64,000 nucleotides of DNA, taken from Combretum micranthum. Its lineage: Eukaryota; Streptophyta; Magnoliopsida; Myrtales; Combretaceae. Position numbers and translations under genes: made by a program. Of the stretch, positions 46,564 through 59,340 are shown piece by piece. Location: positions 372,001-436,000 of the forward strand of contig JAMXBD010001203.1 of NCBI GenBank assembly GCA_024138025.1, read 5' to 3'. Under the pieces are notes generated by a model. That model had not been told where the DNA came from, ran no database searches, and worked only from the letters and a program-made list of their open reading frames with translations. Position 1 is the stretch's first letter. Each line of letters begins with the position of its first letter.

Positions 46564-47922
46564 CTATGCCTGTGCAAGAGGCTTGATAAGTGGATCAACA
46601 ATATTGTCATCAGTTGAAACTTTGCATATCTTCATAGCATCTGATGCTATTATACACTCAGCTTTTCTTATAGAATCTGCTATAGTGTTATGCTTTGAAC
46701 TTTTCAAGCTCACTATTCCTCCATTAAAAGGAAAAATATATCTAGATTGTGATCTAAAATCATCTTTATTAGATTGGAAACTAGCATCCGTGTAATTATT
46801 TACAACTAGCTTGTCTTCCAATCCTCCATATATCAAGAATGCATCTTTAGTTCTTCTTAAGTACTTAAGAATATTCTTGACTGCTGTCCAATGAAGTTCA
46901 TTGGGATTTGATTGGTATCTGCTAGTTATGCTTAATGCATATGACACATCTAGTCGAGTGTACAACATGGCATACATGATTGATCCAATATCCGAAGCAT
47001 AAGGAATCTTACTCATGTGATCTCGCTCATCATTTGTCATTAGACATTGAGTCTTGCTCAGATTTATACCATGTGACATGGGCAAGAATCCTTTTTGAAA
47101 TCTTGCATACTGAACCTATTCAGTACTTTGTTTATATACGCACTCTAACTTAGGCCAATGAGCTTTCTAGATCTATTCCTATAGATCTTAATTCCTGCGA
47201 TATAGGCAATCTCACCTATGTCTCTCATTGAAAAACATTTTTCCTAACCAAGACTTGACATTCTGCAAGGTAGGAATGTTGTTCCCAATGAGTAATATGT
47301 CATCTACATATAGCACTAGAAAGACTACTACACTCCCACTAATTTTCTTGTCAACTCGAGGTTCATCATCGTTTTTGGGGAAATCAAACTGTTTGATCGC
47401 TTCGTCAAAATGAAGATTCCAATTTTGAGATGCTTACTTCAATCCATAAAAGGATTTTTGAAGCTTGCAAACCTTATGTGAATTCTCTAGACTGTCAAAA
47501 CCTTCAAGTTGTGTCATGTACACATCATCGATGAGGTTTTCATTCAAAAAGGTTGTTTTGACATCCATTTTCCATATCTCATAGTCATAATATGCGGCTA
47601 TAGCAAGAAGAATTCTAATAGACTTAAGCATGACTACAAGTGAAAAGGTTTCATCATAGTCTATACAATAAGTTTGTTTAAAACCTTTTTGCAACTAGTC
47701 ATGCTTTGTAGTTATGCACTCTGTCATCCATGTCAGTTTTCTTCTTGAACATCCATTTGCCCCAATGGTCTTTATACCTTTAGGTGGATCAATCAAAGTC
47801 CATACTTGATTGTCATACATGGATTGCATTTTTGATTTCATGGCTTGTAGCCATTTCTTGGAATCTTGACCCAGCATGGCCCCTTGATAGGTAATGAGCT
47901 CATTTTGATCCATAAGCTGCAC
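46564..47922 (-). pseudogene. Copia reverse transcriptase and RNase H
   Basis: RT starts near 47870 (WLQAMKSKMQSM, VWTLIDPPKGIK), continues at 47434-47694 (YDETFSLVVMLKSIRILLAIA, DVKTTFLN, LQKSFYGLK) and has an intact YVDDILL at about 47291-47313. RNase H follows at 46564-47085 (SKIPYASDIGSIMYAM, LDVSYALSI, YTDASFQSNKDD). After AECIIASDA it jumps to KVSTDDNIVDPLIKPL, skipping roughly 50 residues usually present, so a deletion removed the C-terminal catalytic part. Frameshifts lie near 47090-47430 and 47695. Confidence 0.9.
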
Positions 47923-47989
47923 ATCACGACTATCTTTAATGAGAAATTTATATCTCTCAGCTTGATGTCACATGTTATCAGACCTATAT

Positions 47990-48800
47990 AGGCCTTGTGT
48001 TACTTGTAGAGGGTCATAAACTAATTATATATCTTGTTGACTTTCCATTGGCGGTGCAAGACTATTTGTGGATCTCGGGCTACTTCGAGATGTACTTTAC
48101 TCCCACTGGTTCTTTCAGGGATAAACTCTTTTTCTAATAAGATGCCATTCCGAGAAACAAACACTTTATTCTCAGAGGGATTATAAAAGTAGTATCATTT
48201 GGTTTCTTTTGGATACCCCACAAAAAGGAATTTATTTGACTTAGGTCCTAGTTTAATCCATATCTCATATAGCATCTTTTCAACTGCCTTAAAAGGAACA
48301 CGATTTAACGTGAATGCAGCTGTCTCTAGGGCATAGCCTTAAAAGGATGCTGGAAGATCTGTTTGACTTATCATATATTGAACCATATAAGGTTCTATTC
48401 CTCTTTTCAGATACACCACTCCATTGTGGTGTTTCGAGTGGAGTTAATTGTGAAATTATTCCACAATTTCTAAGATGGTACTTAAATTCTTAACTTACAT
48501 ATTCTCCACCTCGATCCGATCAAAGTACTTTGTTGTTTTGCTAAGCTGGTTTTGTACTTCATTCTGAAAAATTTTGAACGTTTCAAATGATTCAAATTTA
48601 TGTCTTATCGAAGAGACACATCCATATTTACTGAAATCATCAGTAAATCTGATGAAGTACTAATAACCTCCTCTAGCAGCAAGGGTAAATAGACTACATA
48701 CATCGGTATGTATTAGGCCAAATAAATCAATTGCCCTTTCACTGTCCCTAGTAAAAGGATCTTTGATCATCTTGCTTAATAAATAAGACTTTCATATTTC
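47990..48800 (-). pseudogene. Copia integrase, heavily broken
   Basis: Fragments on the minus strand give HTDVCSLF and FIRFTDDFSKYG (around 48630-48730) and the region up to the YPKETK-like link before RT (48190-48230). Order and spacing fit a copia integrase, but no long frame is left. Confidence 0.7.
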
Positions 48801-48806
48801 AAATTA

Positions 48807-49330
48807 TTAAAAATCAAATGAATCTAAAAATCCATCTTTATGGAGTTTTGATATGCGTTTCTCGTTTATATGACCAAGATGACAATGCCATAGGTAGGCC
48901 ATATTTAAATCATTGGATTTAAGTCTCTTAGTATTTATGTTATAGATTGATCCATTATCTAGTTTCAGATTTAGAACATAAAGACCATCATGTAAATCAA
49001 CATTTGCATAATGCATGTCTTTATTATAAATGGAACATTTATTATTCTCAATAATAAATGCGAAACCTTCATTGTCTAAACATGAAATAGAAATAATAGT
49101 CCTACTAAAAGCAAGAACATAAGAGCAATTGTTCAACACGAACAAAAGCCCATTGGGCAAAATCAATTCATTAGTTCCTATAGTTAGGACAACAACTTTT
49201 GCTCCATTTCCAATTCATAGGTTGACTTTGCCCTTCTTTAAATCTCTATAACATAGATACCTGAAGCAGTAATCTGACTACTCTTCCTTTTCTTCAGATC
49301 TTCCAAGTAGAGTTGCAATTCCTCTTTTAG
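48807..49330 (-). pseudogene. Copia protease to pre-integrase region
   Basis: 48807-49166 is a 119-residue open stretch ending in LWHCHLGHINEKRISKLHKDG, the His-containing start of copia integrase. It is preceded by ILPNGLLFVLNNCSYV, the usual tail of the copia protease. The protease active site itself (expected near 49200-49300) is not readable in one frame. Confidence 0.85.
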
Positions 49331-50130
49331 TGACCTAGCTCACTATAGTGGAAACAAACTCCTTCCTTAGGAGGCGTTACCTTTGGTTCAGGCTTGGGCT
49401 TAGGCTTTGAACTTTTCACAGCCTTAGCACTTCCCTTACCTTTCTTCTTCATGCCCTTCCCTTTTTGAATTATCAAAACATTGCTAGGCTCCTTCCTTTT
49501 GATATTTGCCTCAGCACTTTTAAGCATCAAATGCAGTTTAGAAAATTGATTTATCAATGTTATTCATAATATAGTTCATGACAAACTAGTCATAACTATC
49601 TAGTAATGAATTTAGGATCAAATCAGTAGATAACTCTTGGCTTATAGGAAATCCAAGCCTTTCAAGATGATCAATATAACCCTTCATCTTTAGGACATGG
49701 GCACTCAATGATCGTCCTTTATCCAGCTTGCAAGAGTGTAGGCTTAGGTAGTCTCATACCTTTGTTGTCTGGCCTACTGTTAGAGCATTTCCTTGAGATG
49801 GATAATCATCTCATAAGCCTTCATGTTTTCCAGACCCTTCTAATGTTCTAGACTCATGGTAGCAAGCATTAGGCATCCCATATCAAGAGAATCATCAGAA
49901 TGCTTCTTATAAGCATCCTTTTGAGCTCTTGGAGCATTACCTAGAGGCTCTTGAGGGATAGGCTTATTTAGGGCATATTGCTCCTTTTCTTGCTTGAGAA
50001 CAATTCTCAAGTTTCTAAACTAGTCGAGATAATTGGTTCTAATAAGCTTTTCCTTCTCAAGGACAAATCGTGATAAATTTAGTGTTTTATGTAGCCATTG
50101 ATCTACAATTACTTATGGAAAGTTTATTTT
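49327..50130 (-). pseudogene. Copia gag with zinc knuckle start
   Basis: 49327-49557 encodes LHLMLKSAEANIKRKE, a lysine-rich linker and VCFHYSELGH (knuckle CFHC-GK-GH with one Cys replaced by Tyr). Upstream frames give NYLDWFRNLRIVLKQEKEQYAL (first 20 residues clear, about 49960-50040) and the DMGCLMLATMS block. This is a typical copia gag, broken by several stops. Confidence 0.85.
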
Positions 50131-52149
50131 AATAAATAAAAACTCCTACTAAATCAATAACTCTCATTATTAATGCATTGCATTTAATTATTGCATTCAA
50201 GTGGGCTAAGATTCATATTTCACCTAACTCTAAGTCAGCTTTGGCATGACGCTGAAAGTTAAGTTATTTAGGTAGGTAACTCTTTATCAATTACATCACA
50301 TGTAACTCTTAGATCCTTTATGGGATTTTTGCAATCACATGTCCCGACATGTTTAAATCCCATCTAATGTTTTAGGCCCAAAACCATTTTGATAGCTTAA
50401 TTAAGTCAAACCATATTAAACACATGAGTAGCACATTACCCATCCTGCTTACTAAGATAACCTAATGCACCCTGCTTTAGCAGAACCTACATTATGGTGA
50501 TCAAAGTCTTGATAGGTGTTTAATCATGGGTGGCATTTAACTTAAAATTTATTGAGGGATTTTAATTATTGATATTCTATTTTATGATTATGTATAATGG
50601 ATATACAAGCATACATAGTGGTAAATATGGTATCACATACATATACATACATTATCTCATGATATATCAAGCTCACAGAATAAAGAAAAAGTGTCATAGC
50701 ATGGCCCCTTATTCTATAATGATTTTCATAAGCCAATATGAAAATCAATGGTCCAATCCTAAGGTGAAAACCATCTTTATGATCTTGAGTTGTAAATATT
50801 CTTGTATCTTTTTTATGATCTTTGCTTCTCCATCATCATGGATCAGGAAGGGTCTTCATAACATCTCTATATCTTCATTACAATTATAAAAGATACAAAA
50901 AGTCCTACAACTAATTGTAGAAAATAAATTATAATAAAACAAAACGACATGCATTTCGCATTTATGAAATTACAACCCATAAAAACAAAGGAACAAAACC
51001 TGCAAATTACATGGGTCTTAGGGCCATGATATGCACCATACATGTAAAATAAGCACACGTAATAAACATACATAAAACTTATAAACGCTTCAAAAGTGCG
51101 TTTTATGTTAAATATCATTAATTAGTGCTTATGAAGTTGAGACATGCACTTTGTAGGGGTCAAGGGGACAGCATCCCCTTTAAAATTGTTTCTGAAACTT
51201 CCATGAGATTCTTTCTTAAAATTTAAAAATTGTTCAACAATTGAACAATTTGTTTTAAACAACCCAGATGTGTTCAACAATTGAACCATATCATATATAT
51301 TAAAAGACCCCAAGAATATACGCATTTTTTTTAAATTTAAATTAACAGACATCCGAGATGAGCAGATCCAATATGCAAAATTGGATAATATTTGGAAAAA
51401 CAGCCTACCAGATCCAATCTGATTTAAAAAAAATGATGTTTGAAAACTTGAAAATAAATTAGACGTTCGCTGCTCTTTCAGATGTCCAATGAGCACAGTT
51501 CAAAACGAAAAGTGTGTGGACGTCCAAACATGACTGCACAAACAGATGTCCAATCCGCATTATTTGACGTGCAAACAGACCCAATTTCAAAACACCCAAT
51601 TTGTGACTATTTAAGAAATTTTTTTTAAATAAATATAATTTAAAATATCATATGCCCAATTCAAACGTCTGCAATGTCTAAATCTGCAGTATCAGTTACA
51701 TAAACAGATCCAATCTGTTTTCTATTACAAGCGAGCTGCGATTATTTTTTTCTTTTAAATTAAAATCACGTGTGTCAAAAATTTGTGTTCCCCTATCTGC
51801 ATCAATTTTGTGCAGATTAAATCCATTGTAATCCGCATCCAATACTCGTCTAGTATCAGACGTACGCTCAAACAAATCCAATCTATTTAAAAATATCATG
51901 TTATTCGTAACAGAATGTAATAAGAAAAACCCTAAAATTTCTTTGTAATCAAATTACAATAGATTTATTCAATCCCTTAATGCAAGGTGCTACAATAAAA
52001 TTACAAATCCACATTTGTATTAATTTAGTTTTTCGCATGCTCAAATTAATTTCATAATTAACATGTATAAAATCGAATTTCAGAAATTTAAATTTCATAG
52101 CATTACATGCAAATCATAAACTAATTTCAATCTAATTAAAAATACAAGT
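50131..52149 (-). other. Long leader between copia 5' LTR and gag
   Basis: About 2 kb separate the 5' LTR from the recognisable gag start, longer than most copia leaders. The half near 51340-51900 repeats words such as CAGATCCAATCTG and GATGTCCAAT. No protein family was recognised. It may be a natural long leader or hide another insertion. Confidence 0.5.
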
Positions 52150-52163
52150 GACTTTGATACTAC
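52150..52163 (-). other. Primer-binding site of the copia element
   Basis: The minus strand after the LTR end (CCCAACA) reads GTAGTATCAAAGTCA, close to the complement of the 3' end of initiator tRNA-Met (TGGTATCAGAGC). Confidence 0.7.
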
Positions 52164-53650
52164 TGTTGGGTTTCCATGGCGTTATAAAATTATAAAGAAC
52201 AAATCTTTCGTAGCGGAATTCAAAAAGAAAACCCTAACCCAATATCTATGTGTATTGATTAGATTAAAACAAAACAATTAGTTTGATTTCGTACCTCTAA
52301 AAGCTTTAAACTTGAAATTAATTTGCAAATCGGATCTGTAGGTACTGCAAAATCACAATACCTTCTACGGTATCCACACGAATGAGCACTCTTCAAGAGG
52401 ATCCTTCACATGCTAGCGTGATCTAGAACATTTTTAGATGATATTGGGACTTTCACACATGAATCTTCGTGCTTCAATCTTTAGGGTTTGCATATTTTCT
52501 CTGCCGGTCTAATGTCGACAGACAAGTCGTTAACCCTGAAGAGATCTCTTTATGTGCCTTTTATACTAATGTCATTTTCACATGAGTAATGACATTAGTG
52601 CTCCTTAATCTAATTAGGGATACTATTTCTTAAAATATAATTCTTGCATATAACAATGTAATAATTTATTATTATTCTTAATAATAAAAAATTATTATTC
52701 CTATAAGACATTAAATTTTGTCCATAATCCTTTAATTTATTATTATTCTTAATAATAATAAATTATTATCCCCATAAGACATTAAATTTAGTCCATTATC
52801 CTATTGATTCGTTCTTTTTGTGGACCCTGTAGTTTCACTTAATGTTGGCAGTTGACCTAAAATAATTTTAGTCAACAAAACATAAGCGACCTCTAGCAAG
52901 ACATTATGTTTACCCAAATTAAGTGAAGATTGGTGATCCGATTTTTATCTGATCCATAACTTATGACATTATCCTTTTGTCACATGATATCTAGATTGAA
53001 CATAAGACATGGATAGTGTCATCCTTATATCGTTCAATCTTACCATTTCTTAATTTCTAAGTGAATTGATAAAAATAAATGAAATTGATCACACTATCAA
53101 TTCATTTGAGCACGGCCATGCATTTCTCAGTCTCACTTTTGAGGGGCCTAGAGATATCTCTCTCACAACAAGAGGGACAAATCCCATCTTAATCACTCAA
53201 CTTTCTTTACATGATTAACATTATGCCCAATCTCAACATTTATAATTATCCGGTTAAAGACAACGTTTGATTGAGTTAAAACATAATATTCCTCATGTTA
53301 GAATCTATGATGATTTCAGGTCTGAGGATACGATGGCATTTTATTTTGAGAATCACTTATGATACTAATCCACATAGTGATGTCAAAGCAGGTCAGTCTA
53401 GTACATAGTTCTCCAACATGTACCTATGAGTTTGATTTGTATCTCCATACAAATAAACATCCCATGATTATCAGTCAAACCTCATACTAGATTTAATTCA
53501 TTATTGTTCCCATAATAATGAGTATCTAAGGACATTTAGAATAATTAAATTATTCATGGATCCTATTATAAAGTAAACATGAAAACAATATAATAGAAAT
53601 ATCTTTGTATGATAATATCCAATCTTTGGCCTAAGACACAATCACTAACA
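52164..53650 (-). repeat. 5' LTR of the copia element
   Basis: 1,487 bp, aligned end to end with 45037-46495. It is longer mainly because a block of about 70 bp around 'aataatttattattattc...agacattaaatt' is present in tandem at 52660-52800. Confidence 0.93.
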
Positions 53651-53791
53651 CTACCTTTATCAGTGCATTAGTGAGGATGATGACCTAGTGCACCTGAAAG
53701 CACGTACGTAGCCGACATACCGATATTACTATCACCAGGGGAAACTTTTCCAGTTTGGTGAATCTTTGTTCTAGCCCTTGTAGGACGTAGT
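53651..53791 (-). pseudogene. Middle of the Tat RNase H
   Basis: This short piece on the minus strand reads YVLQGLEQRFTKLEK, then CRLRTCFQVH, a stop, and VIILTN. It is the stretch of gypsy RNase H with the LQG, KLEK, LRPYFQ and VLT landmarks. Its left end joins 45036 and its right end joins 58073. Confidence 0.85.
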
Positions 53792-56700
53792 TATAATACC
53801 CTTAATTTTACATAGCTCGATTATAATAAATATTATAGATAAAATATAGAATCATAAAAGAACTATAATAAAAATATAAAAAATCACTCCAATTTTTTTT
53901 TATTTAAATTTTAAGTATAAACAAATTAGAATAAAGAATCCTCATCAATAAGACTTTAAAAATATAGAATGTTCAAAATAAAGTAAATGAAAGAATAAAG
54001 AAAACTATTTAATATTTAAGAACCTAGGTTTTAATATTCGAAACATATCAATACTTTTAAGTTAATAATTCTGAGTCTATAGAAACTAAAATTCTCATCT
54101 AGCCTAGTAACTTATAATTAGTAAAAAGAACAAAGTAACAAATATAGAATAACTATTAAATTTATAATATAATAAAAACTATAGAATAAATCTATAAATA
54201 GAAATGAATTTATATGTAATTTCAAATCTTATAAATTTATAATAAAGTCAAATTAAGGGTAATATAATTATTAATTATCAAAATACCACCAAACAAAACT
54301 TTTAAATGAATATTTGATATCAATAATATGTAAAATTTCATCTAAAAATATTACCAAATAAGTTTTTATCATACGTGTCATTCGGACCAGCAAAATTGAC
54401 TTTTTGCATAAGTTCATATTTTTGCCCACTCCTTACATAGTTGTTGGCTATAAATTCATCATCTTCTCTTTATTTTTGCATTTCTATTCATCCTATCTCC
54501 CTTACATTTTTTTAATCGTTGGCACAAATTTTGCACATATATGGTGCAAATTGCACCACTTATATGGTGGAAGATAATTGAAATGCTCCAACCAAAATTT
54601 TGGTTGCAATTTATCCAAACTGTCTCCAATAATGTATCATAAAGTCAACAAGTCAACACTCAACAACCAATAATTTTTTTCCAACAAAGTAAGCTCATTA
54701 ATTGCCACAAACCATGTAAGAATCAAGCTGCATTTGGAGCAGGAAATTCCTTCTTCTCGGCCGGCTACTTCTACCATACTTTACACATATAAATATGCAC
54801 TTAATGGACTATAAACAAAGCTCAAACTTTCTCTAATGAACCCACTCAAAACAGCTACGAATTAGACCATCTAAGAACCAAACAATCCAAAAATTGTAGC
54901 CGAAAAGATCAACAACACAACTTCCATTAACAAACTTCAAAAGCTTGGAAACAAGAGGTTGAGGTAAGGTTAAATTCATTTTTAGCTAATTTAAGTATCA
55001 AACATTGTTCTAAACAATGTTTCTTACTATCTTAGGTCCAAAACAAGCTTTGGAGTGGAGTTTAGAACATCCAAATTCAGATCAAAAAGGTAAAACTTGC
55101 AAAAACTCTAGTTGCACTTTTCCAAATTCGAAAATTAGAGATCATATACATGTTGATGCGTTATGAGTTGATGTATGTATATATATCACATAGAAACACT
55201 TAGGAATGATTTGGGAATAATTTTAACGTATAAAAATTTAAGAAATTCAAATTGGTTCATTGGAGAAGACGATGAACAGTGCCAACGCTGGCCCTACGCT
55301 GACAGCCTATACCCCTAATGCTGGTGGCTTACAGGGATAGGCCGGGGGTGCTGAAGCGGCATAGTCTGGAACGGAGACTACGTAAATTTTGAATGACGTA
55401 TTATATGTAGGAAAGCCGGCGACATACGCCATAAGGCCAGTGGTGTTCGTTGAATGCTGGCGGCCTTTGAGCCAGCATACGTTGGCTTTTGAAATGTGTA
55501 AAAATTTACACGAACGCCAGTACCTGGGAATAAACACTGACGGCGTAGGATACTAGTGTACGTGTAAAATTTTTCAGATTAAGTTTGTTCCATCTGAAGC
55601 CAATATATATTATATATTTATATATATGTGCAATAAAAAAATAAAATAAGATTTAAAAAGGCAATTTCAACCAAAAAGATTTAAATATTAATAAAACATA
55701 GTAAATGTAATTTAGCAACTTCTAAAATTATTGGAGAAATATCACTGACAATATTATTGCTAATATTAATATATTGTACAAATAAAAATGAATTCTAAAT
55801 ATTCTAAATAATTATCTACTATAAATATATAAGAATGAAAATTTTAAATAAGTTAAAATTTGGGACAATGTGACTTCTGAAAATAACAAAATAATTATAC
55901 GAAGTAAATTAAGAGAAACATGACGAAACTAAATAATAAGAAATAAACACTAGTTATCCTAATGAGCAAACTAAAAGAACGATATAAAAATAGCAATAAT
56001 AATAATGATGAAAATATCAATCTTCCAAATACAACTATTACGATTACCCAATAAAAATATATAAATATCCAACAAGATCAAGACAAAAAAAAAATGAAAA
56101 TAAAATATTAAATAATAATTGTTATCATAAGACCATTAAAGGACCAATATAGTAATAGACATTAAATTAAATATCAAGATAGGACACTTAGACAATCATC
56201 GAAATTTAGTTATGTTATTTACATTATGTTAATAAGTATTTTGTCTTAATAAGTGACAATGAATTGTAAATAATATAAATAAAACTAATATATCTTAAAT
56301 GAATTATTCTACTAAGAAAAGTCATATTAGGGTGATTAAACTAATTAAAGTAGATTTAGTAATTGAATTAGGTGATTAGTTTCAATCAACTCGGCCTAGA
56401 TTAATATACTAGGTAAAACCATAGAAAGAAAGGAGTACGTAATTTCTAAAATACATTTAATTTAGAATTAGTGTAAATTATTATATAAGTTATACCATAG
56501 GTTATACCATAATTAATATGGTGAATATGTTATTTCAAATATCTTATTTTCGGAACTAATAAAAGGATAGATTAGTTAAATAATAAAACTGGATAAACAT
56601 TACAAATAGGAAGACTTCTCTTATATATTCCATAACTTTGATCATAAGAAAATAATATATATATATATATATATATAAAGATAAAATTCTTAGTTAAATA

Positions 56701-58072
56701 AGTAGAGAATATACTAGAATTGATAACTAGGATCTGAAAGAATACCGTCAATATCATTATATAAATAACAAAATAATAATAAATACTTGTTATTTCATTT
56801 TCATAGGAAAAATAGATCAGTTCTCGGATTTCTAGTAGCATATTCCGATAGTTTAGAGAGGATCATAGGTGAGTAACTTTAACTTTATTGCATTGTTTGT
56901 GCTTGTAGAATAGCTGCGATTATAATAATGTATTTAACTGAAATGCATGTGGGATTGGCTGAAATGCATGTGGGATTGGCTGTAATGCATGACGATTGGT
57001 GTATGTTTGAATGCCAAATTATCATAATATAAGTGATAATTCTATTGTATAATAAATATTGAATAAAGCATATTAATAATTGTCTGTGAATTGTATGATC
57101 ACCTTAAACTTGACTAAAAAATACTGGTAATATAAATGAAAATGGACATGCATTGCATTATATGCACATATTGCATTTTAAAAAGGAGTGATGACCCCAC
57201 TCATATTAACATTTTGGTTCTCTGGTAACGCGCTTGGTTTTCTAGATGACATTTTCCTAGTTCTTCCAAGAGCACCTTTGTTCTATTCTATTCCACGGGA
57301 ACTAATTGGTATCGAAGGAACACTACTCGTAGTATCGACATGAAATGGCTAATACTTAATGATGTATATTTTGTTTCAAGGATAAGAGTGAAATATTTTG
57401 AAGTAATTGTGAGAGTTTATGGTACCCATTCTTTGTTGGTTCTCTAATTCTCCTAGGTACGATATATCGCTCTTCATGGCTTCCTCCAACCTCGATGGGA
57501 GGGCGTAAATCTACATCCCGTTTGGATTTTAATTATCCGACTTGTACTTGTACATATGATTAATTGTTGCATAGCATACGCTTGTTAATTAAACTTGTTT
57601 GTTATTGTTTGATGTGTGGCCTAGTCAGGTTATCTCACTAAGCCCGTAGTTCACTTACCTCCCAACAGTTTTTGTGCAGGATTAATACTAGCTGGGATTA
57701 GGCTAGAACATGTGAAGAAAGTTTCTCTAACAAACCTTATTGAAGATAGAAATGTAGGTTATGATAAACCTAGAATGTAAATTAGATAAATTGTATAATA
57801 CTTGAAATTTATAAGTTGTAAGCTTGAAACCTTATTTTCACTATTTAGAAGGGGACATCGATTCTCTATGATCTTAGTAGAAAGTGGAAAATCAGATTCC
57901 ATAGTTGAAAATCAGTAATATTATATGTAAATATATCATTTAAATTATAGACACTAATAAATAGATAGAGTCTTGTATACTCTGACTTGCAAGATGGTTT
58001 TCATATTACGGGTGCACACGTGGTATGGTAACTTTAGATTAATCCTACTAGGCCCCCTTTTGAGGCATGATA
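53792..58072 (+). mobile_element. Very long solo LTR (4.28 kb) in the Tat RNase H
   Basis: Starts TATAATACCCTTAATTTTAC (TG changed to TA) and ends TTGAGGCATGATA. Duplication is GTAGT (53787-53791) against GTAGC (58073-58077). Across the duplication the host reads PVYYIS then YVLQG, in frame. It shares the start type, the end (GCATGA-A) and several inner blocks with 59831-63749 ('aacctcgatgggagggcgtaaat', 'ctcactaagcccgtagttcac'). Other parts differ, so it is a divergent member. A promoter-like CTATAAATT is at 54448-54456. Confidence 0.8.
56938..56999. repeat. Triplicated 21-bp motif
   Basis: CTGAAATGCATGTGGGATTGG occurs twice in tandem, followed by a third, changed 20-bp copy. Confidence 0.95.
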
Positions 58073-58270
58073 GTAGCTGATGTAGTATACTGGTTAGTGT
58101 TGTTTTCCTTCTACCCATGTTAACAATGCCGAGAGAGCTTGGTCGCTCATTGTGAGGTAAAGGCATAAGACCTCACCCTAAAGTAGGATCGTCAATAGTA
58201 GAGGTTTTGTTAGGAACTTCTTGAACTCGTCGAAGGCCTCTTGTGCCTTTTCTATCCATCCAAATTGATC
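58073..58270 (-). pseudogene. Start of the Tat RNase H
   Basis: On the minus strand GEVLCLYLTMSDQALSALL, then VEGKQH, a stop, and PVYYIS. This is the first strand of gypsy RNase H, where the family has LYLAVS..AVSAVL. The domain continues at 53651-53791 after removal of the long LTR. Confidence 0.85.
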
Positions 58271-59340
58271 AGGTTTTTTTGAGAATTTTGAAGAATTCTG
58301 AGTACCTCTTGGTGTTCCTAGAGAAGAATCTACTTAGTGCAACTATCCTATCAGCAAGTTGTTGCACTACTTTAATCAATGTGGGTAGCATCATTGTTAA
58401 GATGGCTTCGATCTTGTCAGGGTTAGCTTTGATTCCTCTATAAGACACTGCATAACCCAACAATTTTCCTAACAATGTGCAAAACATGCTTTTCTGTGGA
58501 TTAAGCTTTAGATTGTAGAAGCGAAGTCAATCAAAGGGCTCTTGAAGGTCATACAGGTGATTCTTTACTAGTTTACTTTTCACAATCATGTTATCTACAT
58601 AAAATTCCATGTTTCTACCTATCTATTGAAAGGTGATGCTAGCAATTTTAAGTCAGAATGGCATCATTTTGTGATAGTACATGTCGAATGATGTGACGAA
58701 GGAGGTGTGGACCTCATTGATTTCCTTCATTTTAATTTGGTTGTAATTCGAGAAGGTGTTTATAAAGCTCAGGAACTCGTAACCCGATGTATTGTCAATG
58801 AATTAGTCGATCCATGGTAGCAGGAAGCAATCCTTCGAACATGCTTTGTTTAGGTCGGTGTACTCAACACACATTCGCCATTTCCCACTAGTCTTCTTAA
58901 GCGAAACTACGTTGGCTAGCCAAGTGGGGTATTTTGCTTCCCTAACGAATCCTGCTTGGAGTAGTATCTAGACCTCCTCTTTGATGGTAGCTTGTCTCTC
59001 GGGGGTAAAGCATTTGATTTTTTGGTGAACTAACTTCTAAGTATTGTTGATGTTCAGCTGATGTATGATAACACTTAGGCTTATGCTTGTCATGTTAGAG
59101 GATGACCATGCAAAGACATCTTTATTCGCCCACAAGAATGTGATCAGGCTCTCCTTTATGTTGAGAGGAATCAATTTTTCCACCTTTATGGTATGTTCGT
59201 TGTTTTCATCAAAAGCGACCTCTTCCATGAGCGTCGCTAGCTCACCTCAACGTTCGAATATACCTCTTAGATCTATGTCCACAATACATACATGGTCTCC
59301 TTTTAGGGCTCTGATGTACAGTTTTCAAGATTGTTCCTGA
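58269..59340 (-). pseudogene. Reverse transcriptase of the Tat element
   Basis: 59037-59228 carries the N-terminal region (LIPLNIKESLITFLWANKD, VFAWSSSNM). It is followed by FVREAKYPTWLANVVSLKK, GKWRMCVEYTDLNKAC (58850-58960) and FYVDNMIVKS at about 58582-58612. The last 72 residues at 58269-58487 contain GKLLGYAVSYRGIKANPDKI. The catalytic pair in YVDD reads YVDN, so the enzyme is dead even apart from the many stops. Confidence 0.88.

Larger units (their letters stand above)
45037..53650 (-). mobile_element. Ty1/copia element inserted in the Tat RNase H
   Basis: 8.6 kb, with both LTRs (45037-46495 and 52164-53650), purine tract, primer site, gag, protease region, integrase, RT and RNase H in copia order. 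Target duplication is CTGTC (45032-45036) against CTACC (53651-53655), three of five matching. The RNase H frame of the host element reads straight across the two flanks. Frameshifts, an internal RNase H deletion and LTR divergence show it is old and dead. A solo LTR of the same family lies at 2235-3645. Confidence 0.92.
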
